64,000 nucleotides of DNA from the NCBI GenBank assembly GCA_964036665.1, contig OZ038528.1:22493245-22557244 (forward strand), in the 5' to 3' direction. Positions 45,943-56,158 of this stretch are shown here, piece after piece (position 1 is the first letter of the stretch; every line of letters begins with the position of its first letter). The position numbers and the translations under genes were made by a program. The stretch is from Gordius sp. MW1 (lineage: Eukaryota > Nematomorpha > Gordioida > Gordea > Gordiidae). The notes under the pieces were generated by a model, which saw only the letters and a program-made list of their open reading frames with translations, did no database searches and was not told the origin of the DNA.

Positions 45943-47280
45943 GCTTACCCGGCAAACGTTGTTTTGCTATATGTACATTCGTTAGTTATGTATTTTATAA
46001 CATCTTCTAATTTCGAGTCAGGATCTTATAATTTTAAATAAAAAATGGAATGCCGGCCAGCAATTTCCAAAATATAAATTTAAAATTTTTATATTGATAA
46101 CAACATAATTAAACATAATTAAATAATGTGTTAATATACTTAACTAAAACAAATCCCTGATCCGTTTATAACCCGCCAACCCTCCTCTCCACCTCACCGT
46201 CCTTCGATTGGAAGATCTGGATAAAAATTATTTAGAGGATTTGTTGATTTTATATATTTTTAGACACTTACATAAACGATGAAAATAAATCCGTAATGCG
46301 CCGACCATCCCTCCTCTCCACCCCACGGTCCTTCGATTTGAACATCTGGAAAAGCATAATTTAGAGGATTTATTTTATCATAGGCTATATTAAGACTTCA
46401 TCTTTAGAACTACAAAATACATTAAAAATATTTTGACCATTATGCAAAGTGACATGTAGAAACATTTAAACATGTAATAATATTAAGAATTCATCGTTGA
46501 AACTACAAAACATATTAGAAATCTATTAATTGCTCTGTTATCGGGATTTAAAAAAACCTTGATTAAAGGCCTTTATACGTTATTTTCATATTTGATAATT
46601 AGAAATATTTTCAATTATATTAATTGGGTATTGTAAAACTTATTAATTTTAACGCTAATCAAATAAGTGTAGAGAATATATTTATTCTAGAAACTTTTAA
46701 ACTTGTAGCTTTTACATTCTCGAAGCCCCTTGTTAGGTTTAGACACGATAGTGTACCAGGGAAAGCTAAGATCGATGTATCATAGTATGTAACTTTAACT
46801 GAAAATGAAGTTTGAACATATAAAAAACTGACGTTAGAAATCTTTTTAAAAAATATATATACAATCTCATAATTACCTTTTAAGCCATGGAAAAAAGAAT
46901 TAAAATTATCCAAGAATGAAAGAAATTTTATTTATTTCAGGTTTAATTGATAAATTTTATGTTGTCACCCTTAACCGTTCTCGAAAACTAATGGACCGAT
47001 TTGGCTCGAACAAATCTTAAAAAATGCTCCGGAGTGTCAGGAATAAACTGTGAAATTTTGAGCCAAATCGATCTGGTAGTTTTTACAAAAGTTGAGAATC
47101 AGGCACCAAACCGTTCTCGAAAACTACAGGACCGATTTGGCTCGAACAAATCTTAAAACATGTTCCGGAGTTTGGGGAATAAACTGTGAAATTTCGAGCC
47201 AAATCGGTCAGGTAGTTCTCCAAAATTGGTGGCGGCATATATATATATATACATACGTAGTTTCATTTTTATATATAAGA
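45943..47280 (+). repeat. Unclassified interspersed repeat with internal duplications
   Basis: Opens TAGCTTACCCGGCAAACGTT and closes with a TA run and TATATATAAGATT. Two internal duplications are visible. One, near 46185 and 46293, shares CCCTCCTCTCCACC and GGTCCTTCGATT-type words. The other, at 46973 and 47109 (136 bases apart), shares GGACCGATTTGGCTCGAACA and GAGCCAAATCG. It has no ORF of note. I could not assign it to a class. Confidence 0.65.
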
Positions 47281-47625
47281 TTTTGCCTTTATTCGTGTTC
47301 CTTCCTTATACTCTCGTTTAAAAGTGCTCCTTAGTACTAGCTTCTGTATTAATCTTTTTTGATGCACCTCCGATCCCTTCTTTTAAATTGAACCAATCGA
47401 CGCTATAATACATGTAAATATACTTTAATCTTTTATTTTAGGTTCTTAAGGTTTAATTTAAGGAAGGACAGGAATTTTATAGTTATATTAATTAGATCAA
47501 CTGTCTACAAAAGTTGAAGTGTGAAAGCATTTATGGTGCGCAATTTTAATGCTTCAATCTTACACATAAGCGTTAATGAACAACATAAACCAAGGTTAAT
47601 ATAACACTATAATCATACTACTTAC

Positions 47626-47676
47626 CTGCCTGACTAGGACGTGTACTGTTTGGATCAGCCTTTCGGCAAATTCCAT
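47626..47676 (-). CDS. Possible gene B exon 1a (alternative first exon)
   Basis: Seventeen codons from ATG 47676 in good context (GAAAATGG). Reads MEFAERLIQTVHVLVRQ and stops at a near-perfect donor, CAG-GTAAGT. It leaves in phase 0, exactly as exon 1b does, so it would splice onto exon 2. The peptide could form a short amphipathic helix. No other acceptor of fitting phase was seen between here and exon 2. An unrelated upstream gene's exon is the alternative. Confidence 0.45.
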
Positions 47677-48549
47677 TTTCCACAAGATTTACACAAAATT
47701 TAAAATCAAGGTTAAACCTTTTTTAAACATTGCTTATTATATTATACAAAACAAATGGTGTTATTATTTCATATATTTTTTATGAACTAAACACCATAGG
47801 AGAAAAAGTAAGTGAGTACAAAGCTAGAATGCATTTCTAAATGGTTTTATTTGAAAAAAGGAAGTATATTATGTCGGAATTTCGTGCGATTTTGAAAAAC
47901 AATGTAGTCAATAACAAAAGTTCACCTTTAAAACTTATATGAATAAATAGTAAGCATCGGCCACAATCAAATTTAGCAATTTATAAAAATTGCCCCATCA
48001 AATTATTCGCCAGGGGCGAAATCTAGCTAAAATATTTTTTTAAACTTTTTACTAATCTTGTTGAGTAGGCTATTTAAAGGAGACAAAATATTTTTATGTT
48101 AAATGAAGGGTGCGGGTGAGTATTCTGAATAGATTTTTTTATAAATTTACATTTCAAAAAAGTCGGGCCAGGCTCGGGTCGGGCCTAAGTAAAAAAATTT
48201 CAGGCTTGGGCAAAATAATATAAAAAGTGTCGGGCTCGGGCCGAAGAATTGCTATTTTGCAGGGCTCTACCAACATGGACCGAAATTTTAGGGCCAGACC
48301 CAGCCTATACCCGCACAAAGTTATTTTTCGGCCAGCACCCAGACAGCAGAAGACCCAAAAATTGCGCCCCATCAGGCCCGCACTATTAAAAACAAGTTGA
48401 TGTTGTTTAAAAATTATTTATTTGTATAAAAAAACAGTATGAATTGTTCATAAAGTAACTAAGCTAGAGCCTATAAAATCGGCTAGGGCAGACAATGTAA
48501 AGAATAGGGATAAGGATAAAAAAAATTGTAATGGTTTCCTCTCCCCTTT

Positions 48550-48765
48550 ATTTATAAACTAAATCTATTAAATCAAAATTTTACTAACTAATTTGCAAGT
48601 TATTGACGTTTGAAAAACGCCAAAATCGCTGTTTTTAAGTTTGACAGCAAATATTTAAAACTTGACGTATAGGGAAAAAATTAAAAATATATTTAAGAAA
48701 AAACTTTAGCAAACAGTTTGCCGATCGATTTTATAAGTCTACTATTTTCTGACCAGTGTTATTCA
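48550..48765 (+). repeat. Dispersed repeat, copy 2
   Basis: Same orientation as the copy at 215-455; shares GCAAGTTATTGACGTTTGAA, CTTGACGTATAG and CAAACAGTTTGCCG. Unclassified. Confidence 0.75.
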
Positions 48766-48855
48766 ATGTTTTTTTTAACTATAAAAAGAGAATTATTATT
48801 TTTATTTTTACTCATTGATTCATAATGCGCATTTCCGTTATTACGCGGCGTTCGT

Positions 48856-49250
48856 GATGACGCGCGAAGCGAAAAAAAGCGAAGTGAATTTTTTATCTAA
48901 TTTGTCAAACTCTTCATTTTTTTAATATCTTTTCGTGAAATTTATCTTATATATCACGAAAATAACAATTGTAAATGGGAGGCGTTCATAGTGAAACCGC
49001 AGACGATTATTTTCGCCCGCGGCAAAAAGCGAACGAAAATAAGATACAAATTCTTCGCGCGATGGTTAAAAAATTGAATTTGATATATATGTATTTTTTA
49101 TATAATTTTATAGGTTTATAGATTAATTAAGATTTAATCAATGAATACCATTAATATATGATAAATATAAAAATATTAATGAAAAAAATGAAGAGTTTGA
49201 TAAATTAGCCCAAAAATTAACTTCACTTTTTTTCGCTTCGCGCGTCATCA
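48856..49250. repeat. Inverted-repeat element (about 395 bases)
   Basis: The first 75 or so bases (GATGACGCGCGAAGCGAAAA, then GTCAAACTCTTCATTTTTTT) recur inverted at the right end, with about 90% match. The middle contains GAAACCGCAGACGATTATTT and CGCGGCAAAAAGCGAACG words. No ORF; MITE-like. Confidence 0.8.
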
Positions 49251-50210
49251 GGCCCCCCCCCTTATGTTTAATTAGGGACAATATAAGGACGTGGTTTAGT
49301 CCAATCATATCCTTTAGAGATCTATAAACAGTAAAGTACGCTAATTCAATATTAATTGTTTAAATATTTCATTAAAAAAATACAATCATGAAAAAAAGCA
49401 AAAATATTTTGTATACTGGTTTGGTCCAGGCTCAAGTTTTGTAAAAAAAAACTAGCGGCTGGGCCCGGGCCTTGATTTATTATTTTGATGGGCCCGAAAC
49501 GGGTTAGGGCTATTTGTAACGGGCGGTCTCAATTACCTTAAGAGGCCTGTTGCACTAAAAAGGCCAGGTCTCTAATTTTGCTTGCTCATGCAAAAGTCGA
49601 AGCTAAGCGAAAGAGGGAAGACATAATATTTGGGGAATTAATGATATAGACTTAAGATACGAGTTCAACCAAATGTTGAGAGAAGTTACAGAAAGGAATA
49701 GCTGACTGTTAAAACATTTGGCAATAGGAAAATTTTTTGATAGCCATTGCCAAAGGGAAAAATGCTAATTATGCCATTGTTTTCAGTGTAGAATACCAAC
49801 TACTATGCAAAAGGCTTTTAAATATAATCTCAAAATTTTAAAGTTTTGGGAAGGCCTATTATTGGCAAGAGAGATAATAAAACTTCAAAGCAGTAAATAG
49901 TAATTTATTTAAAAATACACAATTCTCTTTTTTTATAGTAAAATTTAATTAATTTGGGGGTTGACACAAGAGGTTTTTAATCTTAATAAAGATTTGTATC
50001 TAAAAAACTAATATTTCTGCTTTATGTCTTCATAAATTTCAAAAATACACTATGGTGTCTTGATTGATATTAACAATAAATGAAGCATTCAAAATAAGGT
50101 TCTAATATTAAAAATTTTAATGATTTATAGTTAAGCCAAATTCTTTCAATTAATTACTATAACTGACTAAAAATATTTTGTCAAATCTAAAACAAGCTAT
50201 CATGTAGCAT

Positions 50211-50893
50211 TTATTTTATTTTATGAAACTTATGGTCTAAATTATATATTCCAACAGCTTCTCCACCATCTTCGTCATAATCAACCCATTCCTACAGATA
50301 TATAAATATATATTATTAAAAAAGCATTACCTTCTCTTGCAGAGATATATCTTTAAAAATATTATCACTAATACTACTCTTTGCTTCAAATCCCCCCTTG
50401 TAATAAAATTAAACATTTTTCAAGCAAATTTTAGTAAATAAATTACCCTTGGGGAAAAATCAATTGGTTCAGTTCCTCTGCATTCAAATTCTATAATACT
50501 TGCAAATTGTTCACCATCATTACTATAGCATCTGATTGAATCCTTTATTATGCCTAATTATTTACAATTAAACATTAAATAATATGGTACTTATTGTATT
50601 TTCCCTAGAACAAAACTTGCATTTAACAACAAGGTTAGCTTTCCCCCTGCTGCCTTTTACACTAGAATGATCCTAATGAAATTGTAATGGTAGAGTTGTT
50701 AATAACTTCAACTGTTATATAGATCCATTGGGTGCTTTCTTCCCCACAATTTTGACATTTTAGCTAATTTTTATATAACCATGATATTCAGACTTTGATT
50801 TACCTTTAAAAACCACCTAAAATCATTACCAATAGGTTTGAATTGTGTGATATTTTCTAATTTAGCTTTAATTAATAATTCAAAAATAGGCAT
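50211..50893 (-). CDS. CZIB: CXXC motif-containing zinc-binding protein (CZIB, UPF0587 family)
   Basis: Six exons: 50804-50893, 50707-50763, 50591-50672, 50447-50553, 50331-50396 and 50211-50291. The total is 483 bases, 160 residues plus TAA, the same length as the human protein as I recall it. Conserved pieces are plain: KLENITQFKPIGNDFRWFLK, the first zinc pair KCQNCGEE, KGSRGKANLVVKCKFCSREN (second CXXC pair), SIIEFECRGTEPIDFSPR, ISLQEKEWVDYDED and the VGIYNLDHKF end. The family is a small soluble beta-rich protein with a Zn site made by two CXXC motifs; its cellular role is poorly known. All five introns are tiny (39, 50, 37, 34 and 40 bases) with GT/AG ends. An inverted-repeat MITE lies just upstream of the ATG (50911-51085), where promoter or 5' UTR should be. 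Confidence 0.97.
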
Positions 50894-50910
50894 ATGTTTT
50901 CATTTTCATT

Positions 50911-51085
50911 GGTGGCCCGTCAACTCGCCGAAAACAATCTCGCCGAAAATAATGTCCCCCAGCTAAAAAATGTCCCCAAATTTGTGATTGGTTGATGGGT
51001 TAGGGTTAATAAGCTTGGGGACCTTTTTTTAGCTGGGGGACATTATTTTTCGGCGAGATTGTTTTCGGCGAGTTGATAGGGCACC
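50911..51085. repeat. MITE with 65-base inverted repeats next to the CZIB start codon
   Basis: The left end GGTGGCCCGTCAACTCGCCG and right end (complement) GGTGCCCTATCAACTCGCCG continue as inverted repeats through TCTCGCCGAAAATAATGTCC and beyond, around a loop of roughly 40 bases. The flanks ATTTTCATT and GTTTTCATT match at 8 of 9 positions; 9-base duplications are typical of Mutator-like elements. It lies 17 bases upstream of the CZIB ATG. Confidence 0.88.
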
Positions 51086-51479
51086 GTTTTCATTGAGGTG
51101 TGCATGCACAATGTTGATCTATATTTTATTTTAAACATAGACTTGTTATTATTAGTCTATGATTTTGAATTGCCACTTATTATTATATTCCTGCACACTA
51201 ATGGGAAAAAGCCGTTTTATATTATAGCTTTTAAAAAGGACCGTTTATTTTTTCTTCCCATTTCGCTGTAGATACTCCTTCCGTTACTTTATATCTCTTC
51301 CACAACCATCGCAATTAACCTCGCATATTTTTATAATTTGACATTTTTTCTTCTAATTTTGTTAATTTTTTGGCTAATTTATGCCTGAATTGTTATTTTA
51401 ACCTCATATATCTTGGAGTAGAGTTTGCGTTTTGGGGCAACCGGTATAATGCCATCGTGAGACTTTTTCGAAGCGACAA

Positions 51480-52196
51480 ATTTCAAATTGAACTGGTGTA
51501 AGTTTATCTGTTAAAATTTCTCATCAAAATCAAAATATCTCTTTTTGAATGTGTTTAGGGCAAAATTACTTACGATATTCTTAACTACATTAAAAGTATG
51601 CATTTTCATTATTTTACAATTATGTCTTATTAATATTTAATTTTATTTATTATATTTTTGTGTTGCTTTTGATACAAATTTAAAAACTCTGGGATATTGA
51701 TTTATGATTACTATACATTTAAGATTTCAAATTGAACTGCTGTAAGTTTATCTGTCAAAATTTCTCAGTTATCATATCAAAATATCTCTTTTTAAATGTG
51801 TTTAGGGCAAAATTACTTCAATATTTTTAACTACATTAAAAGTATGCATTTTAAATACAATACAATTATGTCTTATTAAGCAAAATTACTTCAATATTTT
51901 TAACTACATTAAAAGTATGCATTTTAAATACAATACAATTACGCCTTATTAATATTTAATATATTTTTATATATATAGCCCAAACCACAGCTCCAATTTT
52001 CACTGTTATATTTGATATGCCCATCGAATTCAAATTAACTCAAAATAAAAACCCAATTTTAGTCTTAGTATGTCTTATTAATATTTAATATATTTTTATA
52101 TATATAGCACAAACCACAGCTCCAATTTTCACTGTTATATTTGATATGCCCATCGAATTCAAATTAACTCAAAATAAAAACCCAATTTTAGTCTTA
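51480..52196 (+). repeat. Local direct duplications before and within the FLYWCH region
   Basis: A segment (AAATTGAACTG, GTAAGTTTATCTGT, GGGCAAAATTACTT, CTACATTAAAAGTATGCATT) occurs at about 51485-51605, 51725-51850 and, shorter, 51880-51935. A second segment of about 125 bases (TATTAATATTTAATATATTT...CCAATTTTAGTCTTA) occurs at 51946-52065 and 52072-52196; its second half encodes the start of the FLYWCH-like domain. Confidence 0.75.
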
Positions 52197-52520
52197 GGGG
52201 AATATGAATATACCCAAGCTAAAGTTGGGAAAAAATTCCAACTTTATTTTAAGTGCCGAACAAAGAAATGCCAAACGAGGCATATACCAAAACCATGATT
52301 TCCATATAACCCAAGAACACTCAGATATTCCTCACAAAAGTATATTTATAATGATTTTTTCTTATGGTGTATTTAGCCTATTCCAAAATAAATACAAATG
52401 AGACTTGTATACAAATCAATCCAATGAAGCACCTACATCACTAGTAGTTTCTAGGTCACCACTGGAAACACTTAACATGGAAAATATTTCCTGTAAGTAA
52501 ATAGTTTAGTCGTTAGATGA
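52010..52520 (+). pseudogene. FLYWCH-type zinc finger region, decayed
   Basis: The frame MPIEFKLTQNKNPILVLGEY followed by EYTQAKVGKKFQLYFKCRTK and KC fits the FLYWCH pattern (aromatic-rich strand, then Y-x-C...C). The frame then shifts by one base; the second half (KRGIYQNHDFHITQEHSD), with its H-x-H pair, follows in the next frame up to a donor near 52344 (GTATATTT). A further piece reads SLVVSRSPLETLNMENIS up to a good donor, GTAAGTAA, at about 52495. FLYWCH fingers are the usual N-terminal DNA-binding part of one MULE branch. Confidence 0.55.
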
Positions 52521-52530
52521 ACTATTTTAG

Positions 52531-53100
52531 GTTTAATAAATCATGTACGAGCAAATTCAATAAATCCTCAAACTATTAGAGGTACTTCAAGCTTATATAC
52601 ACCTTCACCTAGTAATCTTTATTAAAATATTATCTGAAATTTAATTTTTTTCAATAGGTCATACATCTATTACACAAAGTGCAATAAATCCTCAAACTAT
52701 TAGAGGTACTTCAAGCTTATATACACCTTCACCTAGTAATCTTTATTAAAATATTATCTGAAATTTAATTTTTTTCAATAGATCATACATCTATTACACA
52801 AAGTGCAATAAATCCTCTAGAGGTACTTCAAGCTTATATACACCTTCACCTAGTAATCTTTATTAAAATATTATCTAAAATTTAATTTTTTCAATGGGTC
52901 ATACATCTATTACACAAAGTGCAATAAATCCTCAAACTATTAGAGGTACTTCAAGCTTATATACACCTTCACCTAGTGATCTTTATTAAAATATTATCTG
53001 AATATTATTTTTTTCAATAGGTCATACATCTATTACACAAAGTGCAATAAATCCTCAAACTATTAGAGGTACTTCAAGCTTATATGCTCCTTCAATTTAA
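52531..53100 (+). repeat. Tandem array of an exon plus its intron (about 124-base unit, 5 copies)
   Basis: Copies of the exon lie at 52531-52611, 52658-52735, 52782-52852, 52898-52975 and 53021-53100. A standard unit is a 78-base exon, phase 1 to phase 1, coding 26 residues (beginning HTSITQSAINPQTIRGTSS, ending SLYTPSP). It is followed by an intron of about 46 bases (GTAATC...CAATAG). Copy 1 has a different start; copy 3 lost 7 bases; the acceptor before copy 4 has changed from AG to GG; copy 5 loses the donor and reaches TAA. It is part of the surrounding MULE-like gene. Confidence 0.85.
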
Positions 53101-53274
53101 ATATATTGTGAATTATATATTTTTATAGGACAAGCCTCTCTACCTTCCATGACAATTGATAACAATATCTCAAATAATATTATGTCTTTTTCAAGTAAAA
53201 ATATATCAAATATATTTAATTTTTAATAAAGGGCCAATAAACATACTGACTCAATCAACACTTGATAACGTTAC

Positions 53275-54508
53275 CAGAGACCAGATTGCCCGGCCCGGCC
53301 CGCTGCCCGACCCGGCCCGGCCCGGCCCGTGTGCCGGGCCGGGCCGGGCAACTGTCTTAAATTTTTCCTTTCGGGCGGGCCCGGGCGGGCACGTTTTACT
53401 TTTCGGGCGGCCTGGGCGGGCACGCTTTGATAAGATTCGGGCAATTCGGGCATAAATAAATTATTGTAGGGCTAGGGTAGGGTGTGACTTTTTATATAAA
53501 ATGGAATATTTTTGAAAATTTCTAGCTAGATTGAATTGCCTTACACAGCTTCACCTTTAACACTTCAGAGGTCGGGTGGGGTTATAATAATGACCCCAAG
53601 TCGTTTAAAAATGCTGTGCAAAATGAATTCGTTTTCTATAATTATAGGCATAAAATTAAAACCACTTGATCAAATAGACAAATTAATATATTAACAAATT
53701 TTGACAAGTTTATATTATAAAATATCAAAGTTATAGCTATTAGTTTGGGGTAATTAATACCCCAAATACCATCCGTGTTAACATTTTTGACCCAACCTCT
53801 GAAGTGTTAACCAAACCACACTTATAGTAATATGAAAAATGCATATTTTTTATCCCTCCCGGACCGTGGGCTCAACACAACACAATTTGATTGATTCGAA
53901 ATGCTATTTAAAATTCTATTTTTTTAGTGTGCTTTATTAAGAGGCGGGCATTCTTCTGATCTCTGTCTGTACCCTTTATTTAACCCTTGTTGAGAGTATC
54001 GCATTTTTAATGAATTTGTTGAATATTTACTTTACTATTACTATTACTTTTACGTCCTTTCCTTTTTTTATTGCTAACTAACGAACGCATGTGCTGTGCA
54101 TGTGCGTGCACGTGCAGTCTAGACAAACATCCAATTCTCTTAAAAACGTTTTCTTATTCATTTTCATTCTACTAAATTTAATCGCTTCGCTATTATTTCC
54201 TTTTTCACATTTACTTTACAGTATTTATTCCATTCAATTTCAAGTAAGTCTCGTGGTATTTCAATTCAAAGTGTTCATTTGTGTGATATCCTGCATTTTT
54301 TTATTTTTTAACATGTTTAATATTAAAAAGTGTAATACTTTTACTTGCGCTTCGGGCCGGGCCGGGCGGGCATTTCGGGGAGCTCTTGCGCTTCGGGCCT
54401 GGCCGGGCGGACACTGAGAAGGGTTCGGGCGGGCCGGGCGGGCAATTTAATCATAAAATCAAACCGGGCCGGGTTCGGGCAAAAAAATTTAAACAAATCT
54501 GACCACTG
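53275..54508. mobile_element. Non-autonomous hAT-type element (1,234 bases) with GC-rich ends
   Basis: The termini CAGAGACCAGATTGCCCGG and (complement of right end) CAGTGGTCAGATTTG are inverted repeats. They are flanked by identical 8-base duplications AACGTTAC (53267-53274 and 54509-54516). The subterminal regions are strikingly GC-rich (CCCGGCCCGG / GGGCCGGGCGGGC) in an otherwise AT-rich genome. It interrupts the MULE-like reading frame: the host sequence resumes exactly at the duplication. No transposase recognised. Confidence 0.9.
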
Positions 54509-56158
54509 AACGTTACTCCTACATCAAGTAAAGTTAATCATTTAAAGGATTTAATGTATAAATGTAAGGTTCTCTTGAAGATGCTCAAATATTATTGGAT
54601 GCCTTCCAAATAATCCAGACAAATAAGCAAAGTAATATTCTTTTAATGTAAATTATATCACAATTTTTAGTCAATGCTCGAGTTTTTGCCGTCAAACAAT
54701 GGAACTTTGCTTTATTTTGACTATCTTTACCGTAAAAATATGGAAAAGAATGGTACCGTTTACTACCGATGCCGTAAACTTTCATGTTCTGGCAGAGCAA
54801 AAGAGGTTTTAGGAATTATTTCTCAAATGCGTCCCCATAATCACGCGGCCCCTATTGGGGAATAAAAAATAATCACAAATATTTCATTAAAAAATGCGGT
54901 TCTGGACCCTAAAGAAAGGATAAGCAAGTTATATTTCAAAGTAATAGCGGAGAGGCTTAGGGAAAATCCCGACCTCAGGGACCATCCCGAATCCACCCCA
55001 CTTTTAAGGTCGGTGAAAAAAAAACTTAAAAAAATGGATCCATTGAGGTATGACACGCCTAGGGATAATGACGACATTATCCTTAAGCCGCATCATTTCA
55101 ATACTCATGGTGGCGAAAACTTCTTGCTATCGAACGAGGATAATAGAATGTTTATCTTTGGGACAGTTGACTTCTAAATATTATGTGTGAATCTCATAAT
55201 ATTTATTGTGATAATACGTTTAAAACTTGCCCTCAACATTTTAGTCAAGTATTTACATTTTTATAATATATCCGTAACGTTGTTTTTAGATTTTTACAAT
55301 TCACTCGTACTACCGGGATCATATGATTCCTGTAGTTTACACTCTTCTGCCAGATAAAACAGAAGAGACCAATAAAAAAGTGTTTAAGAAACTCATTCAG
55401 ATTTGTAACAGCTTGCAGCTAGTTTTCGCCCCGAACTATGCACAGGTTGATTTTGAACGGGCAAGCATCGGGGCCTTGGAAGCCTGTTTCCCTAATATTA
55501 TTATAAAAGGTAAAATTTAATGTTTTGTTTATATAATTTTTAGGTTGCATGTTTTATTTTGGCCAGGCGATCTATCGACACGCTGGGTCTGGCAAACTGA
55601 AGAATCTTTATTCATCAAATGCTGATTTCAGGCGCAGCGTGCGTCGTCTTCTAGCTTTGCCATTTGTGAAGAGAGGGCACCTCCATGATGTCATGACCCT
55701 TTGCATGGTCCAGCCCAATGTGCGCGGCGATAGAGAAATTGAGATTTTTTTTTTGTACATCCACAATACCTGGATTGGGCTTGGGAGGGACCCCTTGTTC
55801 CCCTATGATATGTGGCAAAGGCTTGATGCAGAGGGGCCCCGTACCAACAACCACCTGAAAGGGTTTCATAATGCGCTTAGAAGTGGGCTTAAACAAACCC
55901 ACCCTACTATATACGTGTTTTTTGATTTCCTGCAAGACCTGCAAGAAAAAACTAATGTTGATTTGCTACACATCTCTCAGGGCAAGAGAGTGTATGAAAC
56001 AAATAAATACGCTTCTATAAATTATAATATAAATCGTCTTATAGCTCAATATACAAATGTATCTAACCCTATGCCCCTATTTCCATATGTTGATGCCATC
56101 TCTAATTATTTGCACTTACAAGGTCACGATGCCCCGTTATATGATGAAATTGATTAAC
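54509..56158 (+). pseudogene. MULE transposase with FLYWCH finger (decayed, with tiny introns)
   Basis: Mutator-like transposase. Read in order: SLEDAQILLDAFQIIQ; a FLYWCH finger, LEFLPSNNGTLLYFDYLYRK then GTVYYRCRKLSCSGRAKEV and MRPHNHAA; a linker ending PLLRSVKKKLKKMDPLRYDT; the MULE start NTFKTCPQHFSQ; IFTIHSYYRDHMIPVVYTLL; DFERASIGALEACFPNI, which carries one predicted catalytic acidic residue; then CMFYFGQAIYRHAG and the C-terminal RTNNHLKGFHNALRSG. Two introns of 41 (55249-55289) and 34 bases (55510-55543) have GT/AG ends and restore the frame. At least two frame breaks (near 54865 and before NTFKTC) show it is not intact. Stop at about 56156. Confidence 0.85.

Larger units (their letters stand above)
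39005..47625. other. Upstream region or first intron of gene B; no coding exons recognised
   Basis: AT-rich. It contains three MITEs (40495-40663, 44445-45459, 45610-45785) and an unclassified repeat (about 45943-47280). The stretch about 43740-44440 has higher complexity and short ORFs, but no recognisable protein. If exon 1a is real, this is a 9-kb first intron. Confidence 0.5.
47677..50210. other. Repeat-rich intergenic DNA
   Basis: Contains GC-rich segments with GGGCCGGGC/GGGCTCGGG words at about 48155-48400 and 49430-49520, a second copy of the dispersed repeat (48550-48765) and an inverted-repeat element (48856-49250). No exon was recognised. Confidence 0.55.

Noticed and set aside
51420-51510. 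Possible exon reading EFAFWGNRYNAIVRLFRSDK
   Set aside because: Open only for a short stretch; the adjoining donor-like site lies in a local duplication and no partner exon was found.
52531-53100. CRISPR-like or satellite array
   Set aside because: The unit is an exon plus intron with coding frame and splice signals; there are no short direct repeats with unique spacers.
53156-53455. Pro/Gly/Arg-rich ORFs on both strands
   Set aside because: They translate the GC-rich end of the hAT-type element; composition only.
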